Of a stretch of 25,103 nt of DNA, positions 18,640 to 25,103 are shown one piece after another. The position numbers and the translations under genes were made by a program. How positions within the stretch are numbered: the first letter of the stretch is position 1; the number at the start of each line of letters is the position of its first letter. The notes beneath the pieces were generated by a model. The model was not told the origin of the DNA and ran no database searches. It saw nothing but the letters and a program-made list of their open reading frames with translations. This DNA is from Echinostoma caproni (lineage: Eukaryota > Platyhelminthes > Trematoda > Plagiorchiida > Echinostomatidae), in NCBI GenBank assembly GCA_900618425.1, contig UZAN01043884.1, positions 13,941 through 39,043 on the forward strand, given 5' to 3'.

Positions 18640-19868
18640 GTGTGGACGGCACAAATTCTAATTTTTCGGTACGATCGGCCTGGGATTTCGTGTCCAGAAG
18701 CTGTAACACGTAGGTGCTTGGCTGGTATCATCTGGGATGGTTGACTCATCGCGACTGTCCAGAATGTACAATGCGTTCATCCCTGATTGACGTCATTCCG
18801 TAGGCTAGGTTCACCGCAGTTTGACAGACCCGGAGTCAGGAGAATGTTCGACGGATGCAATTCCTGTTGATTCACGGCGACCAGTGTATGAGAATTAGGC
18901 AATTTAGAAATAAACGCATACTGCATCCAAGTGTGTTCACTTATTCACCTTTATTTGTTTATTCTCAACCGACCCAAATACATTCTCGAACATAATTGGA
19001 CCGGATACTTTATTTAAGAGCACTGGGTCACGCCCATAATTCGCAGTTTGGTCCGGCGCTTGAGTGCCCCAGTTGGTGACAACATTGGCTCACCATTCTG
19101 AGTGAGTTTTCGTTTTCAGTTTTCAGACGAATTGCTCCAATTTTATTCACGGTTTGATGAACAGGATATCGGAGACAGAACAAAGGTGAGAACTGTCAAT
19201 CAGACCAATCAGACTGCGGTGAATGCGTTTTTGGTGAATAAATAGAGTTGAATTTTCCTTATTGAATCAAAGAACTATTCCAAGGTTTGGATGTGTGTGT
19301 GTGTAATCCGTAGGATAGTATAGTATAGGATAGTATAGTATTCTATCACATTTGTGCGCGTGAGGGCGAGATACCGGGGAGGCACATCACCAATCACGTA
19401 CGATACTCCCCTTACACGGCAAGAAGACTTGTTTTGACACACACACACACAGATTGATGCCTTATGAAATGAATGAAACTTGAAAGGTTTCCTATGGGAA
19501 CATATTTATTTGTTCACGGTGTGAAAACATCGCACAAACTTGTCGGCCTTGATTGTCCCGATCATCAACCGTTTCTCTGCCCCCGATAGGTACTCATTTT
19601 AATTGACAGTGTAAGGTTGGATTATGGTCTAGGATAATTAAAGTATCTTACCACGGATACCAGACAGCTTTGACTTGTTGATGAGCATACATTTTTTTCA
19701 CACGGGGTGAGATAAAATCGGCCACTGAATTTTAGAAAAAAACTGTCGCTCACATCACTTGGTTGTTTGAATGCTAAAAAAATTTGAATCAATAACTATA
19801 ACACGTCCGAGGCAAATGTAGGTTTTTGTTTCAAAGGGGAATATTTCTCTTTTAAATAAGTTACTGTG
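18640..19868. other. No recognised gene; short repeats only
   Basis: No open frame of interest is seen. (GT)n at about 19291-19304 and (AC)n at about 19437-19450 form an imperfect inverted pair. The stretch 18890-19070 has aataaac, tttatttaag and a following ccagttggtgac, a mix seen in LTRs, but no second copy is in the window. Confidence 0.4.
19311..19340. repeat. Two tandem 15-bp repeats
   Basis: taggatagtatagta occurs twice in tandem without mismatch (19311-19325 and 19326-19340). Confidence 0.9.
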
Positions 19869-20128
19869 GTAATCTTAGCTTACGGGATGACACAAACCAC
19901 GGAGTGACACGTTATAGTTTTCGGACAATTGTGATTAATCAAACTTCCCAAGTGACACGAGCAGAGCGCCTACACGCCCTACAGCTTTTGAACTACAAAC
20001 CGCCCGTACGAACCAATCGGAAACCGTGCGACCCAGACAGATGCTGTACGACACCAGAAATAGTAGTACGCTATTGAGAGAGCCTCCTTGTGTAACCAAT
20101 GGACGTTTTTGTATACATTGATAAATGA
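19869..20128 (+). repeat. SINE-like repeat, copy 5 (5' half)
   Basis: Closest to copy 2 (identical 20-mer at 19881-19900), and reaches slightly further 3' through accaatggac and ttttgtatacat, which matches the accaatgatc...ttttgtacata junction of the longer copies. The rest of the 3' half is absent; an AT-rich palindrome tgaatatatatattca follows near 20131. Confidence 0.75.
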
Positions 20129-21039
20129 ATGAATATATATATTCATATTTGATTAAGTCATTCAATTTGAAGCCGTTTTTGAACCCATGTAGTCCAGGAT
20201 CAAGTTATGCAGTTCTCCAATCCAGTCTCCAGTCTGAGCGAGCGTGATCTGGGCTCCCGCGCAGCCCGGCGGAGTTGAGTGGTCTCGATGTCCATCCCGT
20301 CCCTCTCCTCCCGGTCATTGTTGTCCGTGGCAGCAGATGTAACGAGTGGTTAACCAGGGAGGCTACCGCAGGAAATTACTAGTAGATAGGTGATCCGTGA
20401 GTTACGGTCTACAGGGGAGAAAAAACACAGAAAAACTACCCTGAACTAAAAAATCCTCAGCCAGCTGCAAACAGACTGACTGAACTTAAAACCGGCGCGC
20501 GTAATAACAAACCCTGACAAGATTTGTAGCGAGTTACATACTAGCTTTCTGACAAAGATAGACCACCGTGACAATACCGGAACGTCATTGGTTCACAAAT
20601 GTGAATTGCATTAGAAAGCTGAACATGCCCTATCTTATCCGGTGATGTGCATCGTACATAGACGATTCAGTTGACGAAATTCGAGCCAATTGTGCAATGT
20701 GGACAGATCCAATCAACAGATGATTCAAACGGGAAAAGTCAATCGATATCACCATGATTGAATGACAAATAGAATGTGTTTTCGTAACCCCGATAATTAT
20801 GTAATCCACTTAATATTCTCTTTGCATAACATTGTTCTATCGTGCTATGAATATAACCGGAATATACGTTTGTTGATTTGTCTTTTCAGCAGCAACGTGT
20901 GACATCAAGAATCAAGATTATAATAAAAGTACAGGTGTTTATCAAACCCGTGCCAAATCACGCTTATTTCGGAAATACATTACAGTTTCTAATAGAATAC
21001 ATGTATATTGATTGTTATGGTTACTCTGTAGTGATTCGT
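20129..21039. other. No recognised gene
   Basis: A GC-richer patch (about 20215-20500) stands out from its AT-rich surroundings and may be another element, but has no coding signal or second copy here. The remainder is featureless. Confidence 0.4.
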
Positions 21040-21260
21040 GAATTTATCTCCAAGATCCATGTTCTTGGTTCTCTTCTATCCCCGTTGGAATTTTGCGCGA
21101 ACCTGAGTGTCACGCGATAAAATTTGTAGTAGTACGAAATTTACCACTCAGACTTGGAAACTATTTTGTGCAAAGTGGCATGAAAGTTCATTCTTTCTGA
21201 TAAATGATTACTGTTTCATGCGAGTGTTTATTAGGGTAAAGACGCCTATTCAACTAAGCT
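21040..21260 (-). repeat. Unnamed repeat family C, copy 2
   Basis: On the plus strand, tccatgttctt.gttctc, gaattttgcgcgaacctgag, tgtcacg and aaatttgtagta follow the same order as in 14535-14620, and weaker agreement continues past the ttcattctttct words to ttaggg.aa.ac.cctattc. It is diverged from copy 1 by many substitutions and small indels. Confidence 0.65.
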
Positions 21261-22424
21261 TATCTCTATTCATTCATCGCACGTTAAATAAGCCAAATAA
21301 TAAGAAATTGATCACTTGATAAATTATTTGCCTAAAACCTACTCACACATTATCCCGAATACTGAAAAAAACTGAAAGTATAGTCCAAGAAACATACATG
21401 TTGACCTTGAGTTGTGCGGCTGGTTGATAAGCGTTTTGCCGAGTCCTCAGACTCAAACTGGGTGCGACATTCAATGCTTTTTGGCATGTAATTTAAGGCA
21501 AGAGGTCACTTGATCGAGAGGTACAAAAATCCCCTGACACAGTTCCTGACTTACACAGACGCTTAGAAGTGAACCTAAGCCTAATGCGTTGCACAATCAA
21601 CGAAAATTTCTTCATTAGGACATCCAAGCAAGAAGGTAGTTGAATTTGATCGAAGATGAGAATAGTTGCACAGAACCAGGCTGATTAGCCAACTTTTCCT
21701 TACGCTACAGTTTGGAAAATGATGGCTCAATTTGAAATTTAGCTGAGGTCACATGAAAGGAAGCCATTATTGATCTATCAACAAAGCAGAGAACATATTG
21801 ATTGTACAAACAAACTAAAATCGCGTCACCTGTCCAGTTGGAAATGGATTTATCTCAGTGGTGGCCAACACGTAATTCAACAGACGAAGAAAGCTGATCT
21901 ACTGACCGAGTTTTCCGATGAATTTCGTTTTACTTGTCAGAAAAAGTAACTATCTATCCCACCTGATGATTAGGGAAAGAAGTAAATACTAAGCACCTTT
22001 TTGTTGGTCTCCTGCACACACACACATACACACGCACACATAAATATATATATCCAGATCTAGTCGAAACTGCAGAAAAAGGTCCCTGTGAAAAACTTGT
22101 CGCTTGGTATAGGCAACAATATTTATTTTGAACTAATTTTATACCCCACTAATAATAAACAAGACTTGATGAGTCTTTATACTATTGATTTTCCTGATTC
22201 GCTTATACTCAACAGATGGAATGATTCAAAATGTAACGGATACTCCCAATTCGTCAGTAGGGGTTGGCCGAGACCATGATGAGTTAAGAGGTAACTAAAG
22301 AGAATAAAACAATTTTTATTTACAACAAAATAACATTGATAATAATTAAGATGTAAAGTTTATGTACACCAAAAGTCGACTGGTCTGCCTCCGTTCTTTA
22401 GGCCTTTTTGGAGTCTATTCAGCA
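21261..22424. other. No recognised gene; probable 3' part of the transposon at right
   Basis: An interrupted CA-rich and TA-rich run lies at about 22014-22051. On the minus strand, 22424-22300 directly follows the transposase remnant and includes a possible polyadenylation word (aataaa); it is probably still transposon sequence, but the terminal inverted repeat was not found. Confidence 0.4.
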
Positions 22425-22777
22425 TTAAATCCACCAAATGCCTATTTTTTGCATCCAATGTTCAATACACAGGTAGCACATTGACTTCTCTCTCTTCAAA
22501 ACAGAAAACAGATTTTCAATCACATTCAGACCCGGACTATTGGGGGGAAGTTGCGTTTACTGCATCTTAGATGCGTGCATCTTTTCTGAAGTTTTAAACC
22601 AAATAATAAGTTAACCAGACTGCTTACTAATCTCTCGTGAAACATGACATGAAGCGTTGTCCTGAAAAACGATAACTTTTCCAGACGATTTTTTTCATGA
22701 AATTCTGATGTAAATTTCCCACTATTCATGGTGCCTTCAGTGATGTTAACCGACAAGGCTGACCATGATTTACTAAC
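22425..22777 (-). pseudogene. Tc1/mariner-like transposase fragment
   Basis: Frame one reads NITEGTMNSGKFTSEFHEKN, the GTMNS..Y block that precedes the second catalytic aspartate in Tc1/mariner DDE transposases. A frameshift at about 22682 leads to frame two, VIVFQDNASCHVSRE, with the second aspartate at 22661-22659. After two in-frame stops comes PPNSPGLNVIENLFSVLKRE, the final catalytic motif with glutamate at 22517-22515. The protein then ends at TAA (22427-22425). The aspartate-to-glutamate spacing is 47 residues, longer than the usual 34-37, so a small insertion is likely. The N-terminal DNA-binding region and the first aspartate are not visible. The family cuts and pastes DNA into TA sites; this copy is dead. 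Confidence 0.85.
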
Positions 22778-24114
22778 CTAAAACCTTATTTAATGCAATT
22801 TCTCTGGGTTGTGAAATAATTCCATATGGTTATCCAATAGATTTGCCATAATGGATTATATATTAGATAAAAATAATGCCTCATAACAAATAACCGAGAT
22901 GGTAAGGGTTTATGAAAATATTTTAGGATAATTCTTCAGTCATTCCCATTAGAAAATGTTGCTTTGTCATACTTGATAATGTTTGTGCTTTTCATGTGCA
23001 GATCACTTAATCTTGGCATCCGAGGTCCGGCACATTAAATTGATACTCATGCAGCCCAGAAACTACGTAGATCGAAGTAGACAAGATATAAATTATTTTC
23101 CATACCGAAACCATTAATACAGGTGATAAATATTATGCAACTCCATTTGTTCATAAAAAAATATCTTGGTTCATCATAATCGACCAGTATATATATATAT
23201 ATATTCGATTCAGGAAATATGCCCATTCATTAAGGATACACAATGAAGATGAACAGATATTTTTTTGAAAATTTCTCTTCAAGGCTTTACAATCCCAGTG
23301 TATATTCCTGAGATCGATAAAAACAGAGCCGATAGAAGGAACGTTTGTGAAATTCCATTTTGTAAGCGATTCGGATGTTTAATTCGACAGATTGTTTGGA
23401 TGATTTTTTGCAGTTGGTTTCCAGTACACCTGCATATTCTGTACCGCATCAAGAGCGAATATTAACCAGCTGGTCAAGTGATATACAACCCCTCGGGTTC
23501 GCATCCAAGAGGGCATTGTCGTAATCAATTTGGAGGCAAAATCATACAGTAGCGAGCGAGAGAAACAACTAGTCCACACGGATTATCCTCCATATAGGTT
23601 GCATACAATTATTCCCAGCTGCAATCACATTCAATTAGCGGTTTCTACCCTCTTGATTTAGGTCCTATTGGGGATATTTCTTTAATTTTGCAGTAATTTG
23701 AACTTATGTTCAAATCATAGTACTTGCGCAAATCACGAATCGAGTCAACGGATTTATCTGTCTCTCGATTAGGTTACCTCTTGGCGACAATTATATGCCA
23801 AAAACATTTGAATGTTTCATACGGTTTCGGCATGGTGACACTCACTACACGAGACTTATTGAACAAGTCGCACACTTCAAGGTCAAATTTTGTTTATGAT
23901 ATAATATTTTCTAGTTCGTTAACTATCAGGGATAATTAGTGAGTAGTTTGTGGTCAAATTATTTGTTAACTTGTGTAATTTGGAAAATTTCCATTACTCA
24001 GCTTATTTGCTTTGTTCATCTTGATAAATAATCTCATAAAACAGCAATCATTTGTTAGAAAGAATGTATTCCCATGCTATTTACATCGAATATTTTCCTA
24101 AAACCGGAGCTGTA
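22778..24114. other. No recognised gene; AT-rich
   Basis: The left part may be decayed 5' sequence of the mariner-like element. A (TA)n run lies at 23189-23204. Open frames up to 71 codons (23265, 23724 plus; 23379 minus) have no motif. Confidence 0.4.
23462..23520 (+). mobile_element. Weak tRNA-like (SINE) signal
   Basis: gggttcgcatcc (23495-23506) is a good B-box sequence within cctcgggttcgcatccaaga. The only A-box-like word, ccagctggtcaag (about 23466), is only about 30 bases away, short for a polymerase III promoter. This may be a deleted SINE head or chance. Confidence 0.25.
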
Positions 24115-24225
24115 AATTTCGAACTACCATAAATTTTACCCCCCTGGACAATCACATCCACGCACATTCAAACGGTGATAGAAGAGAGCTAAGAACATAT
24201 AAGTGGAAAATAATTTAGAAATCGA
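24115..24225 (+). repeat. Unnamed repeat family C, copy 3
   Basis: gaactaccataaatttta, a gap of about ten bases, then acattcaaacggtgatag, agagctaagaacata and aagtggaaaataa parallel the minus-strand reading of copy 1 (aattcaaacgatgatag, agaacaaagaacatg, aagtgggagata). It is the only plus-strand member of the family. Confidence 0.55.
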
Positions 24226-24769
24226 TCAACTATAGCTATCAATTTGCAAATATGTGATATTAGAAAGCGATTTTTTTTCCTAAATGAGAGTCATTATTTC
24301 TCCCTGTTAGATTGTAAATCAATTGCTGTTAATGCATCCTCATCCCCGAGACAACCAGGATTATAATCATTGTGTCAAAGTGAACATAACTAATTTCCGC
24401 TCAATCCGCCCAATCCGGTAAATTGCATACAAATCACGCATTCGCACTGTTTGGTGCATAATCATGAAATGCCGATCTCAACGGATGAATATCACCATAA
24501 ATCCGTGACTAGTGTTCGTGTCTAAAATTCCAGTTAGTCCGAAATTCCCTGTTACACTCTAATATCACTTCCCTGCAGTATCCGAATGCAGGATAGAGAA
24601 CAATCTATCCGAGATTGTTGTTTTTGTATTGTCACACGGAACACGTGCATAAAATCGAAATCCGGAGATGTTTCAATTATTCAGCTAACCAGTACACCGG
24701 TTTGATTGGCACGGTTTCACAACCGCTATTCACCTTGGCACACAGAATTTAAAAAAATACACATTGATC
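24226..24769. other. No recognised gene or repeat
   Basis: Stop-rich sequence on both strands. It ends where similarity to the RTE-like LINE begins. Confidence 0.4.
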
Positions 24770-25103
24770 ATCGTCGACTGGGTTTGGTCCTACACCCAGC
24801 CTCAGCTTAACTGGGGAAGTAATAGAGCAAGTAGACAAATTTTGCTATATCTCACTCGGTGGACGCATCACGGAGGAAGTGTCAGCTCACATATCATTTG
24901 CCGACTTGCGACATCTGTGGCGCCGTCGCGATATCTGGCTATCTGTTAAAGGTCGAGTGTATGCTGCGACAGTTCGGCCAATTCTGCTTTACGGCTCAGA
25001 AACTTGACTATTGAAGAAACAGGATAAAGATAGACTGTCTTTATTCGAACTTCGCTGTCTACGCAGCAATGCAAGAATCTGGGAGGGGGGGGGCAGCCGG
25101 ACG
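24770..25103 (+). pseudogene. RTE-like LINE reverse transcriptase C-terminal part, cut by window edge
   Basis: From 24819 one frame reads VIEQVDKFCYISLGGRITEE, then FADLRHLWRRRDIWLSVKGR, VYAATVRPILLYGSET and, after a TGA (25005-25007), RLSLFELRCLRSNARIWE. The KGRVY.A.VR..LLYGSETW...RL..F..RCLR.IARI series is the conserved post-RT region of RTE-type LINEs (and of host proteins that match them in databases, such as those called craniofacial development protein 2-like). The TGA stands where tryptophan is expected after SET, a one-base change. A few residues are missing before FADL, and the preceding piece (DWVWSYTQPQLNWGS, 24776-24820) is in another frame. The element continues past the window. 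Confidence 0.85.

Noticed and set aside
18890..19070. Solo LTR
   Set aside because: Polyadenylation-like and TATA-like words and a possible primer-binding-like ccagttggtgac are present, but no second copy, end pairs or target duplication.

Overview
The window looks like repeat-rich, gene-poor nuclear DNA from a flatworm, most likely a digenean fluke. Evidence: short AT-moderate introns or intergenic sequence, a 723-base assembly gap, many microsatellites, and a dense mix of decayed retroelements of the CR1/Jockey-like, RTE-like and Ty3/gypsy-like kinds found in fluke genomes. Base composition (moderate GC, not strongly AT-rich) fits an opisthorchiid or fasciolid better than Schistosoma. The organism is an inference; no host gene here identifies it. 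No bacterial features such as operons or ribosome binding sites were seen.

Layout. Positions 330-2480 hold a minus-strand non-LTR retrotransposon broken into endonuclease, linker, reverse transcriptase (catalytic YADD changed to YADN) and C-terminal pieces. Positions 2556-4611 hold a plus-strand Ty3/gypsy-like gag-pol remnant with a degenerate zinc knuckle, a protease DTG motif and a reverse transcriptase. The RT is split by about 570 bases of foreign sequence, possibly a solo LTR, and ends just before its second catalytic motif. Positions 4612-7159 show nothing recognisable. From 7160 to 9006 a second minus-strand LINE 3' end is cut in two by about 1.57 kb flanked by inverted arrays of a 21-bp tandem repeat; this is the most unusual structure in the window.

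Positions 9461-12200 and 18139-20128 carry five copies of one SINE-like family, two ending in a long (ACT)n tail. tRNA-derived SINE-like sequences lie at about 10112 and 14021, with weaker ones near 16231 and 23462. Two further unnamed families (three copies and two copies) lie between 14500 and 24225. A Tc1/mariner-like transposase pseudogene lies on the minus strand at 22425-22777. The window ends inside a plus-strand RTE-like LINE with an in-frame stop.

The only candidates for host coding sequence are a 185-codon minus-strand open frame (15085-15642) with one hydrophobic segment, and a short plus-strand frame (17376-17582) with an NPLIY motif like helix 7 of rhodopsin-type receptors. Neither is secure. 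The elements are all decayed and nested, and nothing suggests they work together.
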